A DNA stretch of 64,000 nucleotides from Thelephora terrestris. Lineage: Eukaryota > Basidiomycota > Agaricomycetes > Thelephorales > Thelephoraceae. The stretch is from contig WIUZ02000006.1 of assembly GCA_015956445.1 (NCBI GenBank), positions 2,289,001 to 2,353,000 on the forward strand. The letters run 5' to 3'. Made by a program: the position numbers and the translations under genes. The first letter of the stretch is position 1. Each line of letters starts with the position of its first letter. Shown here piece by piece: positions 23,308 through 36,300 of the stretch. A model generated the notes under the pieces. It did not search any database, was not told the origin of the DNA, and worked only from the letters and a program-made list of their open reading frames with translations.

Positions 23308-24420
23308 GGCACGCCAACTCGAGCGGGCGCTAGAGCGGAGTTGTTCGGTTCAACGTGTTGAGCCAACTGCTTTGTGTTGTCTGGATTACTTCAACTCACA
23401 GCCTCTCCCGAAAGTCAATCAGGCCTAGTGGAGGTAACGCGCCAGGGGCTCGTTTAACATGCGCACTGCCTGTGGTAGTGCACATCTTCGCTTAGTCTCA
23501 GCCGCCATTGTGAAGCCCTAATGAATGCCATTGTAAATCGTAGCTAGTCGCTGTAAGGGTTCCACACGCCCTTCTCACCTGAACCAACACGAGTCTCCAG
23601 TCTGGGCAATAGGCATGACAGGCAATGGCCTTACTTATTGCGGTTCTCACTGAAGTTGGCGTGGGGACTTTTTCGATCATTCTTGTTATTTTTAGAATCA
23701 TCGCCCCCGGCCCCCCGTTGCCGTGAGAGTGAAATAGGCTCGACCTCAAGGAAAATCGACATCTGCCCAAGTCTCTATCTCGTCCAGCCTGACTAGGACT
23801 CACCATGGATCAGCTGTCCTGGCAGTGCACGGTCAAACGTAGCTACATCAACCGCCTTTGTTGGCATACTAATCTCTCTACTAGTAGGTTCCTGTTCGCG
23901 AGAATGGAAACTCGATCTGGTCGGATGTCCTTTCCGTCTGCATGGCAAAATTGGTACCATTGCTTATCAATATCTTTACAAGACACGGTTTCACTTCCCC
24001 ACAAAATAAGGCCCAGATCTTTATGAAACGAACGGTCGGGTCCTTTGTGACGGTCGACTCGATGTTCCATGAGCGGTATTTCCAACGTCCATCACAGACA
24101 ACTGATCATATCGGATTTGCACTCTTCAGATGGCGATTTGAACACCCCCGGTACTAACTGTTACACGTATGTCTTCTAGCTCATCTGACGGTGATGGGCT
24201 ATGCGCCCTCACCTACACAACGTGAGAAGATGGGCTTTTAATCAAACACGCGCTATCGAACTAAATCTGGCTCTCTAAAAGTGCCTGATGGCAATGCTGA
24301 GTTACATACCCGAGAAGATAAGAGAGTTGATCCGACCACTCTGAGGGCGGATCTAGCTAGCCAACGCTTTCAATTACTGTAAAGTAGGGGATCATTATTA
24401 TTGTTAGTGAACGAGTGTAG
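23308..24420 (+). pseudogene. Carrier relic copy 5, next to intact OXA1
   Basis: It is colinear with copy 2 (6890-8010) and, in the 3' part, with copies 1, 3 and 4 (CACAACGTGAGAAGATGGG at about 24216). It is convergent with the intact OXA1 gene, whose stop lies at 24504. No continuous carrier frame can be read. Confidence 0.55.
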
Positions 24421-24503
24421 GCATCTAGGTGCTTTTGATAAGATAAGTGACCCGCAGCCGCGCCCCAAGTCATCTGTCTGTATCGCTATCATAGTAATCT
24501 CCG

Positions 24504-25931
24504 TCAAAACTTCTTTTTTTCCTGAGCCCTTGCCTGAGCCTGGGCTTCAGCACTCTTACTCTTGACCCAATCCATGCCAAATTTGACCGTCTCCAAGAAC
24601 GTCGGGGGCTTGGTGCGCATACGGTCGGGTATCCTAGGGATATCAAGAACCTTGCGGACCGAGGGATTACGGAGGATGAGCGATTGTGCCGTCATGGCGC
24701 TTGCGGTGACAAGACAATACAGCACAACGCCCTAACAGGGTAGATGTATCAGCCGTGATAACCTGGCAGTAAAAGACAAGAGGTTCATACCGCAGGAAGG
24801 TACATCATGACCGGCACAGAAACGAGCGAAACGGCTTTGAGCACGTTGAATATGTGCCTAGTCTGAGCAGAATCGTCTGTGATATCCCTGGAACCAATCT
24901 AGGAAGGAGGTTAGTGAGCGGCCGGAGGGGTTAGAGGAAGCACTGACAGATAACTGCGCATTGACCATTGCGGCCATCGCGAGCGGTAACACATACATGG
25001 GGTCCGCCACAGTTAAATCTGTTATCCAACCGAACCCCCCGACCTGTAACTGTTGCAGGGGAAAGTCGCATAGCTTCTTTATCCCAAGGAACAGTCCCAG
25101 GGACATCGGGAGTTGAATGAGGGGTGTGAGAATCGGACCTAGAAGCGATACACCAGCCTCTTTGTAAATCTTGTTTTGTTGGAGGGATAACCTCTGGACT
25201 GCGATCGGATCCTGCGTAAAACCCGTCTTTTGAAGCTCACTCCGGAGTTCCATCAGACGACGTTGGTAGGGGGCGAGCTTTGCGGTGGAACGGACCGAGC
25301 TGATATTGAACGGGAGTATGACCAGTCGGGAGAGAAGCGTAGCAGCCACGATTGTCCAAAACCAAGACATGCCGGAGGAGACTTGGATCAGTTCCATGGT
25401 CCATTGCGCAAGTCCTGCCGGAGTCCAACTTGAGAATCCGAGGGCAGCGAGGTCACCATAATTTAATGGCAGAACCCCCACCGTTGAGGGAATATCGAGC
25501 TGGGTGGCAAGCTCGGATATGCTTGTTGTTGACTCAGGAACCGGCGTTGTTGCGGTAACAATTTCTGACTGCGAGACATCATTTAAGACTTCTTCTGGCG
25601 GAGTAGGGGGGAGGGGAGGGGGGGCAGGGGGGGCAGGTGCAGGCGCAGACCTCCAGAAGGACAGATTGCGTGTGGACCCCAACCCAACTATCACGCTCGG
25701 CCGAGGTTTCAGGGTCCGAGCCTATGCAACAAGTCGTATCAGTAAGACGAGGTGAGATTGGCAAAACGCCAGATTCTACCTGGTGTGTAGCAAACAACCC
25801 GACAGCAGGACCAAGCCTAAAAAATTGAGTCAAGGGTACTGTTTCCATTCTGAGCCCCATACATACCTCGCCGCATTGCGAGTGGTAGACCTCAAGAGGA
25901 GGTTCGTCGAAACTAGCCGGCCAAGGGACAT
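24504..25931 (-). CDS. OXA1: OXA1, mitochondrial inner-membrane insertase
   Basis: YidC/Oxa1/Alb3 insertase that inserts mitochondrially made and some imported proteins into the inner membrane. Exons: 25867-25931, 25780-25816 (37 nt), 24948-25721, 24791-24898, 24504-24731. The splice is in frame throughout and gives 403 residues. ATG at 25931 opens an Arg/Ser-rich presequence (MSLGRLVSTNLLLRSTTRNA). A Pro/Ala-rich linker follows, then the conserved core: WFWTIVAATLLSRLVILPF, LxPYQRRLMELR, GVSLLGPILTPLIQLPMSLGL, VLPLAMAAMVNAQLS, VPVMMYLPAGVVLYCLVTAS. The C-terminal matrix tail is basic and helical (DWVKSKSAEAQAQARAQ), as expected for ribosome binding. It is the likely parent of the OXA1 relics to the left. 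Confidence 0.93.
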
Positions 25932-26148
25932 GGTGAGCTGAAGGGGCAATGGTGGACGGGACGGACTTGGTCGAACGCGACTCGGATCAATTCGACTGGA
26001 TCGATTCCCACGCGAAAGCGGATGCGGAAGGAAAGATGAACTGGCACGAGATATATAGTGTGAATACATTATGGGTCAGCATGCATAAATAAACAGGGTG
26101 GTCGAGATACAAAGCGATTTGGTTAGTTTGTGTTCAGTGTACGATCCT
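25932..26148. other. Promoter region of OXA1 and 3' end of AXL2-like gene
   Basis: Minus-strand TATATA-like sequence lies at about 26050-26056, roughly 120 nt upstream of the OXA1 ATG. Confidence 0.35.
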
Positions 26149-28945
26149 TCATGTCTTCGGAACGACCTCCACGACCGCAGTTCCAATGCAAGCGCCCCGG
26201 TCAGACGTATAGATACCAATTTCCAGCTCTCCTTCGTCTCCGGCGGCAGGCAATCCCCACAGCTGCACAACTTTCCTCTTTCCAGCCGTCCGATTCACGT
26301 TGATGAATGAAGGCAGTTGTTTACCGGAGACCAGCCTCACATCCGCCATATCTGCCATTTCTGTCACGTGAATCGTGAATAGGAACCTTTCTTCGATCCT
26401 TGCCAAGAATCTCGCGGGTCTGGTCTTGGTTGTGACGCTCGTTTGCGAAGACACTAACGAGGAGAATGATGGAACCTCGTCGCCAGGGGTGTCCATCCCG
26501 AACGCACGGACGTAGCTCCCGAGATCTTCTTCCCTGCTACCTTTCCCTTCAACCTCAGCAGAGAGGCTAGCTATCCGTTTCAATCCAATGGGGTTTCCGT
26601 AGTCTGCCGTAAGGTTTCCGTTGTCGCCAGAGGGGATCCGTGGGACAGGCACTCTACTCGAACTGGTAAACGGTACGAGTCTTGGCCGTCCACCATCCGC
26701 AAGAGTCTGCGAAGGGTACGACACACTATGTCCGCTCCGAACGCTCATAGCTCGTGCAGTCTGAACAACGGCTTCCTGGGTGTGGGATTCGATCGAGGAC
26801 CGCTCTGAAGCAAACCGTGGACTGTCCTGTTCATAGTTCACCGGTGATCTGATACCGCGAGTGGACGGAAAAAGGCTGCCCTGCCTTGGCGAGGAATTTT
26901 TGGGGGGAGCAAAGTCCGCCCTACGAGTAGGGATAGACTCAGGAATGGACGAGGAAGGTGAACCTCCTAAACTAAGGCTCGCAGGTGGGTGTGCCAGGAC
27001 AGGAGTCGTAAACGGAGGCGAAGGGGCGTTCTCTGGAGATTGTTGTGGAAGCCCGATGACGAGCCGCGGCCTGGATTTGCTTGGGCGTATCCGGCGGCTT
27101 ACAGAAGTGTACTTGTCGCTTACGATGCGGACGGCTTCCCGCAGCTTGCCTACGAACTCGGCCTTTTTCATCGAGGTGCCTCCGGGGCTAAGTACAGGAT
27201 CCGAGAGTGGCGGCGGGGAGCGGAAAGAATTTGCCGAAGCACCAGGACGTACCCAACTGAGCGTTGTTGATCCAAAGCGACGAATGCTATCCGACAAGTT
27301 GACCAGCACCCCCTCACTCTGACTCGGCTCTTGCTTTTCGACCGCGCCAAACCCATACCAGTGTTCTTCTTCGAGATTGCGCCCTTCTTCGTTATCATGA
27401 AGGCTACCCCTATCTCGCGTGCACCTTCGACAGATTGCCACAAGGGCCACGATTGCCAGCAGTCCGCCGATAACTCCAAAAGCGATGGCAATCCCGAGAA
27501 GCACACGAGATTTGGCCTTTTGTTGGGCTGAAGTCGGGCTCGTAGCACTCTTCCCTTGATCCAGGAACAAGTTCAAAGAGGTATGGGAAGTGGAGTGTGT
27601 GATGCGGGAAAACGCCGTGAAGGTCACTTTGATTGCGTCGCCTTCAAAGGTAGGAGGGATAGAGCCAGAGAGCAGCATTGTTTTGTTGTCAAATACAAGA
27701 AAACTGTTCGAATTTAGGGGCTCGAAAGTGGCAGTAAGATTGACATCCGAGGAGGACCCGAGAGCAGTCCGCCCAGAAAGGAAGCTTCCGAGGTCGAAGC
27801 TGACCGTTTGGCCACGAGTCGCTCGTAAATCCTCGAGCGTCCCCGCAGAAAAGAACGACGGAACGAGGGCGATCGAAACGTTCGTGTGTATTTCCTGGTG
27901 GAAATTCGTGCCGATCACGACGGGAAGTGGAGCCAATTTCAAGGTCCCCAGGCCACTTGGGGGCTCTCCACTGAGACTACGAGTTTTGTTTTCGTATTTC
28001 AGCCAGGAACCGAACGAAGAGGTATCAATGAGAACTTCGGAAATGTTGGCCGACTGTATGGGATGACCGTCTACCAGCAACCCAGAATAGTCAAGAGATG
28101 ACCTAGAGACGCTTTCAATGGAGGGATAATAATGAGAGCGCCGCGAAAACATACCAGAGCGACAGGTTGAACGGCGCTCCAGTGGTAACGTTGATTGTCG
28201 GCAGCGGACGGATGGACGTTAAATCGTGCGCAGTGACAACCACATCGAAAGGTGATTGAGTACTCGAATAGCCGTTCTGGTCGATCCCGTGAAGGGACAG
28301 AGGGACGATCGTAGGTGGGTCGCTGGAACGGACATAGGGTGCGACTCCGGAAAGGGTTCCAGAGACGTTGTCAAATCTGAGCCATGAGGGTGGAGCTGAA
28401 CCATCCGCTTGCGAAACCGCATAGTGGTCAATGTCGCTGAATGTGCCGCTCTGAAACCCAACACTAAAGGACCAAGAGGGTGGTATCCGTAGAGCAGGCC
28501 TTCCAGAGTATAAGGCAGAGGTCGAGTCCAAAACGAAAACAGACGACAGCGACGGATTTGACTGCTGGAACTGTGTCTCCAACGGGACGTTGAGAGTAGG
28601 AGCTGCATAAGAGGAAACGCAGACAGAAAAGTGGGAAGACACAGACGAGGAACCTTGCCGAGCCGTCACATTCACTAGAGGGAGCCCTTCGTCGCCTAAA
28701 GATGGTGTGCCGCTGAATGTACGAGTTTCCGAGTTAAAGGACAGCCAAGAGGGGAGACCAGATGCAGCGTAAGCCAAGGAAGCCCCAGAGTCTATAGTGA
28801 ACGAGTGATCCGAGAACGTCCAGGAGTATGGTCGACCGACACGAGCGGTGGGTGCTAGTTGATTGTGTAAAGGAAGGTTGACAGTGAGAGTAGCAAGTCC
28901 ACGAGCTGTGAGCAAACAAAGAGAGAGGAGGAGTATTGCAAGCAT
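26149..28945 (-). CDS. AXL2-like cadherin-domain membrane protein
   Basis: Two exons, 28155-28945 and 26149-28102, with a 52-nt intron (GTATGT..TAG) and an in-frame junction giving 914 residues. It has a signal peptide (MLAILLLSLCLLTARGLA). Three to four cadherin-like (CADG) repeats follow, with the hallmark pattern 'LPSWLSF..ETRTFSGTP', 'PPSWLRFDNVSGTLSGVAP' and 'SWLKYENKTRSLSGEPP'. Then a single membrane span (LLGIAIAFGVIGGLLAIVAL) precedes a long, Ser/Pro-rich cytoplasmic tail. This is the architecture of the yeast axial bud-site marker Axl2 and its filamentous-fungal homologues in septation and polarity. The role in this fungus is inferred. Divergent spacing to KAP123 is short (259 bp between coding ends). 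Confidence 0.85.
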
Positions 28946-29204
28946 AGTGTGCTGATGAAAATTGCGAGTACGTGACGCGGAGAGTCGTCCTGCGACCGTC
29001 TCTAGGAAGGTGAAAGCGAAGGCAGATGAAAGGAAAGAACAAGAAGGATGTTAGATGTAATGTTCAACCCGCCGTGTGACTGGCTGACAGGTCACACAGT
29101 TGAACATGGACAGATCTATGATGCGTCGCGCCGCAAATAGTAGAGTAGACACAGGATAACAAATACCGAAACCTAAAGAACTGCCGTCTATACACCGTGA
29201 TAAA

Positions 29205-32200
29205 CTACGCTCCCAAAATAAACGGACCTAAACCAGCTGCCTGCACCTTCTCCGGGGCCTCCTTATTCAACGCCACAATCAACTCAATCAACCCAGCTCT
29301 AATCTCGTCGCCAATCTGCTCGGGTCCGAACGGTTCGAGGACAGCCCGAAACACTCCCAACAACTTGTCTGAGTATGGGTGCAGCGCTTGAGGGTTCGTG
29401 CCAAAGAGGTGGAAGATTGCCTTGAAGACTGGCGGGTTCTCAAGGAAGTCATGACGCAGAGGGAGAGCATTGATGACGACTGGGAGGACCTGATCCAATG
29501 GGACAGCAGCAGCGTTCCGTACGATTAGGCGTGAAATAGCCCCGGCAGCGTTGTCATGTGCCTTCCACCTCGACAGAGGCGAATTGGGGGGGACTTCAAA
29601 CAAGGGGCGGACGGCGGATAAGAGGTGGGGATACTGAGGAGATAAATCTTTCTGGGTGTGCTCAACAAGGAGACCGACAGCGAATGCAGCATTGCATTGA
29701 ACTTCTGGCTCCTCGTCGCTCAGCGCCTGGTAAAAGAGCTCCAGCAGGGGCTCGGTTGTCGGAGTGATTTCGCCCTTCATTCCAGTAATGATCTCCGATA
29801 GGGTACCGATGGCTGCGGTACGGTCACCGACGGAGCGATTCTTATTCTAGGATAGCAAATCATCAGCTTTTGATCGAATCTAGACAAGTGGATGGCTCAC
29901 ATAGTATTTGACGATGAGCGGGTAAAAGGTCTGGAAGAGCGGAGTGAAAGCAGAACCGAGGGTTGTAGAGAGAGCGGAAACGAGATCCCCGGCAGAAGCG
30001 ATGAGCATCGTGTCGTATTCCGCGGTTTCATCAGGTGCTTCCTCGGCCTCGTCTTGATCAGGATCTTGTTGGCAAACGGCTTTTTGCTCGAGGATGGTGG
30101 CCGCCAATGAACAAATCTCAGTTGTTTCTAGAATGACCTGAGGGGCTGCGGGTGGGGCGGTGGAATGAGAGACTCACTGGTCTCAATGAACGCCGGTCCA
30201 ATCTTATTCAGAGTCTCAGCAAGGGCCACACAGAGCCCAGAGGCGACTTTCCTGTCAGGTTTCTGTCAGTAACGAGTCCGAAGATGACGAAGAAAGTGTG
30301 CCGAAGTCAGAATTTTCAGTGTGAAGGTGTTCTCCCGCGCACAATGGCATCGAAGTGAGCTGAGTAAACATTTCATCACGCGACAGCACGAATCGCTGGG
30401 GTGGAAACGAGGATAGACGACTAACTTGTTATCCTCTGTCTCGAACAGCTCGAACAGCTGTGGCAAAACGTGTCCGATGAGAGTCTTAACGGTCTGGTCC
30501 AACGGAGGGTTCTAGAGGGAATTCGTTATGGAGTGCTGCAACCATTCGAAAGCGATTACTCACATTCTCCAGGCCAGGTTGCCACTCTGGTGGGTTGCTC
30601 AACTCGTACATTGTCCGGACGATTTCCAACAGCGACTCCAGCGAACTCTTCCTGATCCCATCATAATAATGTGTAAGTTGCCCAACAAGCTCGACGGTGC
30701 AGTCCTCGACGTAAGGCAGGAAGTGGGGACCAGTGGACTCAAAAAGTCCACCAATGGTGTCCGCAGCAATCTCCTTCTCGATACAGATCACACTGTTGAC
30801 CTCGAGCATCTTGTCCATGTCAAGCTCTTCGAAGGTGTCGACCCTGATCGCAGTCGCGGGAGTGCTCCCAGAAGCAAAGGCCTCTGTGGAACCGCCTGTC
30901 GTGCGTAGTTAGCACCCTCGCATTGAATGAGCAATCAACGACCTACCGACAGTCTCCTCTTGAACTTTCTCATCTTGTTTCAGACTCTCCACGAGGACGG
31001 GAACAACGTCGGGTAGATAAGGCGCAAATTCTTCCTCAAAAACTCGAGCCATAACACCGAAGAAGAGGAAGCTGCATTCCTTCAGTCTAGAATTGCCGGT
31101 CGCAATGCCTGCGAAGGCGTGCTTCATCATGTCCGAGAAAAGGGGGCGGAATTCATCCTTTCCAACGGCCTCGGCGAAGGTCCCAAGGGCGTCCATAGTG
31201 ATTCCCCGCAACTCTGTCTCTTCGCCTTCCCCGGTGAGGAACAGGTTGGGCATCAGGCGGTCCACAGTGGCTTGGAAGTAGGGTAAAAACTTTTCGCCAG
31301 AAGCGTGAGAGGCACTGCCAATTGCACCGATAATAACTGACTTGACAGAGATTGGTGCAGTTTCGAGGAGGCTAACAAACCTCCCCATAACGAGCGGGAG
31401 GTATTGATGGATCGAATCTCCCATGATCTCGAGAAGGGCATCGAATGCTGTGCATGCGGAGCGTTGCGTCACTGGGTCATCTAACAGGTGCATCAACACC
31501 TATGAACTGTCAGGCGGAGAAAAAAGATACAGGGACGAGGACTCTTACCGGGATCAACACTTCGTGCTTAGAAGCGCATTCGTCTTCCATCCATTCGCAT
31601 AGGCAACTTAGAGCAACGCAAGTAGCCTTGCGTACACCAGCGTCTGAATCAGTGAGGCCCGTCTGTATGACGGGCCATACGTGTTCCATAATGGGTGTCA
31701 TGTATTCACTGCAACCCTCGACAGACACACCGAGGGCGAGCATCGCGCCACGGCGAAGGTTTGCATCAGGAGATTGGAGGTATTGTTGGATAAGAGTCCG
31801 GAGAGGAGGGAAGACTTGAGTAGGGGGGAGAGCAGTGGCTAAATTATCGATTATCCGCAGCGCTGACTTGAAAATGCGTCAGGAATCAGAAGGTGCACCG
31901 GAAATGCCGACACTTACACGGCAAGGCGCATCTTCATCCGAGTCTTCGGGTTCTGGTTCAGTTGTTACGGGCATAAGACCTTGCAAGATTGCGGCGGCGA
32001 GGCCCTGGTTCTGGACCTTGGACTTCTTGCTGCCGTGGGAGTCAGGTGAGCGCTTATCTCGAAAATGCCAGTGCAACGCACTATTCAACAGTCCAGGCCA
32101 GGCCATTCAGCGCAGAGACCCTGAGGTCGGAATCATAGTTGCGATTCCCTCCACGTTCCAGAAGAAATTGAACGAGGCTAGGGATGTGTTGGCTGAGCAA

Positions 32201-33331
32201 TGGGGTTTCCTAAGGGTGCGTTCAGATCGCGTTGAAGCGGGGAACAAAGCCTGACGCACCAAGACAAGGAGAGTCTCATAAACATCCATAAGGGCAGAGG
32301 TACCACTGCTATCGCCGTTGTCTAGGCATTGTCCAATCACGCTCATGAACTGGGGGAGGAGTGATTGGAATTGGCGCTGTAGCATGTGTGAACTTACGTG
32401 GAACAGCGATAGTGTCGAAACTTACAATCGCATCCTTATCTTCTCCATCTATATAAGTAGCGATGATGCCCATAGCCCTGAGGACGGTCAGAGACCGCAT
32501 AGAGCCAGCGTAGATGCTATCCACTCACTTGCAAGTCGTAATCCTGACTTCCAAACTTGCGGGGTCGTTTAAGAGTTGGGCAAAAAGTTGAAAAAACTGG
32601 GTTATATGCGACTCGAGCGTATCCATTACCTCTTCCAAGACGGTGTACAGGATAAAGATACCGATCTCACGCTGGGCGGTATCGGAGGAGGTCATGGCGG
32701 AGTAAAGGAAGGGCAATAGTTTCGGCCACTGTTGAAGAGGGATCTCATGGGAAGCAATCGCGGCAATTACTCGGGCAGTCGAATGCCGCACGAGCTGACT
32801 AGTTTATAGATTAGCTCGAGCCTAAGACTGAGTCTGAAGCCCGAGGAACGTACTTTTGTTCTCGAACGATCAACTCTGGGAGGTGAGTCTTGATTTGGTC
32901 ACGTTGATCTTGAGGAAGATTAACCCAGAGAGCACCGCTCTTCTGCAGTATCCGCTTTCGGAGTTCTACGGCTGCTAGTTGGCGGATCTTGGAAATTTTA
33001 GAGTTTATATTTCACCTTGACCGCCGTCGATCTAGGCAATTGAACTCACGGGTTGGTCGGGAGAGTCAGCAATTATCTGAGAAAGTGCAGGGATACACGT
33101 CGGAGAGACGTAAAACTCTGCATTGAGTGCTGCGGTAGCCTGTATGTGAGGATGAGAATCAGAGCCTTGACTTCGCGCGAACGGTGAGACGGACAGCTTT
33201 TAGGGTAGCTGTGTCATTAGAAGTGGATTGAGTGAGGAGATTATGGAGTGACTGGACGTAATTTGGCTAGAAAGAAAGACAGTTGAGAGAGGTTTTAGTG
33301 AAGGATTGATAAGAAGGAAACGCACGTCCAT
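29205..33331 (-). CDS. KAP123: Karyopherin beta, KAP123/importin-4 type
   Basis: Nuclear import receptor for ribosomal proteins and histones, built of HEAT repeats. About a dozen short introns. The first exon is only ATGGAC (33326-33331), followed by exon 2 (33195-33266), giving MDPNYVQSLHNLLTQS. Then come the importin-beta N-terminal segment (IRQLAAVELRKRILQKSGAL), HEAT-type repeats (HSTARVIAAIASHEIP.., LLEIMGDSIHQYLPLVMGRF), a mid region with EYDTMLIASAGDLVSALSTT, and the C-terminus ..LPLRHDFLENPPVFKAIFHL.., stop at 29205. These residues fit Kap123 better than Kap121. Exon borders in the middle are approximate. Confidence 0.88.
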
Positions 33332-36300
33332 CGTAGAGGGAGATTGTGGTGGATGCGTAGAGGCCACACAAAGTAGCGAAAACCTGATCTTATCCGAAAA
33401 CAAAATTTTCTACCGTCACGTGACTGCGATCGATGACAGCGTCCCGGCGTTCCGATTGGCTATCGGCCTAGGTAGCAAAGCGTCGGGAATTGCGTAACTT
33501 CTTTCCCTCTGGAGAATCGCCGAAGATAAATGGATAGTCGTGAATACGACATGCTGAAAGGGGAAAGTGTCCCGTGATAGCTATTACTGGAAGGGAGAGT
33601 GTCCAGCTCAGAAGCTGATACTCAGAGCGAGGAGCGTTGTAGGGCTGTCAAAAAAGTGGCTCTGTGCAAGCGTCCCAGTAACCAAGATTCGTACACTTGG
33701 AGATATGTACAGAGATCCTTTGGTCCAATATCAGAATCAGAAATGCGTTTGTTCCACCGACCACCAGCGTGCAAGAGTCCACCTTTCTGTCCGAAGGACT
33801 ACCCTAGCCCACAAGCCTTGAGAAAACTACCCGAATCGGTGAATCCGAACCGCACTCACCATCGATTACCAAAGGATTGATGCAGATGCGCCAGGATACT
33901 TGGAGGCATAATCTTAGGCGACGCCACTGACAGTTACGGATGGGTACTGTGGTGTTTTCAACCCAGCGGTCATGTTGTCGCTCTTTATGACCCGGTCCAG
34001 GAGACGAACCGTCTGGCAAAGCTGGTGGCCATTGTCGTTCTCATAGTTAAGTCGTACTGAGGTACAGGGCTTTGTTGACAACTGGAGCAGAGAGAGGGTT
34101 AGTGCTGAGTTGATACCACATGACGGGTGGTGAGATAGGCGGTTTACAAAAAGACGACGCGGCGGTGTTCAACGACGGCGAAAATGTGGGGCCGCATAGA
34201 TTGTTCGCTGCGACGTGAAGTAGAAACCAGAAGTCGTCAGAAATCCATAAAACGCGCCCGGACACATCCATACAATGGAAACCAACCCGACCACTCGGGT
34301 AACGCTATGCCGGAGAATCCTGTTGGTCGTCTCCATCGCGACTTCGGATGGTGGAAACCACCGGATGATTCCATGACTTCTGATCTTGAGCTGTTCGCAA
34401 GTTCCGGGTTTCCAGTCCTGCTGGCACCAGAAGGTAAGCGTGTAGTACCCTAAGGGGTTTCTGGCCAAACCTCACCACGCCATTCCTCGCAAAAAATTCC
34501 TAGAATCTCCATTGGTATGACATTCTCGTCTTCGCAACTGCCGAGCTCGAGCCCTGTGACAATACAGAGATCATTTGTCAGAGATTCATTGGTCGACGTC
34601 GCTGGAGGTGGCGACTCGGCGTCCCCCCGAGCCATCCCCCCCGCTCTGAATCTGAGGCTGGATTCCACCCTAGGGGAGGGAGAGAACGATCGGGTGTTGA
34701 CAATGGAAAGGAGAACATTTGTAAATCGACAGTCAGGAAGAAGCATCTCGAGTCATTTGCTTGGACCCCAAGATCTGCGGAAGAGGGTCAACGGCCTGCC
34801 TGAGGAGTCGGACGAGGCGAAAATATGGAGGATTATCACCACGATCGTGGGTATAGCTGCTCAACTTGGTAACTCACTTACCTAACCCGGCCCTGAAGTG
34901 AAGGATGATGAGCACTGGGGCTACTGTCTCGACCTCTGGCAATCCGTGTCAAAAGTTGTAGAAGGGTGACATCAGCCAAGTTTTGTTTGGGGTGTCTGCG
35001 GCCTACAACGGAGCGGTCGGGTCTCTGCCCCCCCCCCCCCCCCCCCCCCCCCAAAGTATATCTGTTTTATGCGCGGGTATACATACACGGTGTAGCCCTA
35101 CTACCTGGACTCAGTCGGTCAGCCACTCTTGCAGCTGTTGCCGGAGATTGATCTGAGCGCATCTGGGGTTCGTTTTTAGTGACATCCTGGCGGCTCGCTG
35201 AGCTCATATTTACTGATTCAGCTACTGCTTTCGGTACACCGGGTCTCGCTACAACGTCATAATATAATTCCATCTTGCGAATTCTTGTTCCTTGTAATTG
35301 GCTGTGGTGAAAGTGGGAACGTAAGGACGCCGACGATGGCATGGTGTGAGGAAAATGTGGTACGCCAGATGTCCAGGTACTTGGAACACCATGGATGCCG
35401 CCCAAACAGACGTGCCAATGGGCGACATCCCGCCACCCAGGATCGATTTCATTGATGGGCTTCTTACTGGACTTCAAACTCTAAGCCACAAGGCATATTT
35501 CGCCGTAACTGTAGCGGCTGAAATTCAATAACCCAAATCGACTGTAATTCAGGCTTTCTACGTCGCCTCTCAGGTAAGCACCAGCATTCAGTGCCCCACA
35601 CCAACTGAATTTTTCAGTCCGGTTTAGTCGAAACACGACTGGATTTGCAATATCAGAGGGATTCTAGGTTGAGGCGCCGGTTTTTTACACTGTTTCTAAG
35701 ACGATGGGCAATCCAATGGTCAGTGTATTTTAAATAGCACTAAAAGTGTGGTTCCGCTAATTTACATGAAACTGTTCTTCCCTGCATAACCCTGCATCCA
35801 CGACTCGTCGTGAGGGAGGAAGCCACCTGGGGCCAGGGGGTAGCCTACCTGCGAGGTTGCTGCTGGTTACTGGGTCTTATAGGCGAATTATGTAGAGTCC
35901 TGACGGCCGGCAAAAACGTGGGCGATTTTTCATCTGCTACCGGACCCTGCATGGAACCGCCACGCGGATCCCTTGCTGAGCAACTGTCCCTACACAGACC
36001 TCTTCAGGGAACACGATGAACTCTAGGCGCCTGCTCTCTATCTGGATGGCTCAGGGTCTTGGACTATTTAAGAAGGACCCTTGATGGACACTCGGGATCT
36101 CAACTTTGCTGGCAAACCTCGGGAATCGCTTGTACACGCGTTACCCACGAGACCTTGCTGAGAAGCATGACAGGCATTGCCGGGAAACCAAGACAAAACA
36201 AAAGAGGATAACAGGCTCATCCGCGCTTCGGTATCCGATGCGGAGGAATCGTCACTAGCACTCGCCCTCTCGAGTACGTACGCCCACCGCGATATGTCAC

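Noticed and set aside
26861-27322. A 153-codon plus-strand frame opposite the AXL2-like tail
   Set aside because: Low-complexity shadow of the Ser/Pro-rich coding strand.
35028-35052. Poly-C run as a functional element
   Set aside because: It may be simple slippage. No structure or motif around it supports a role.
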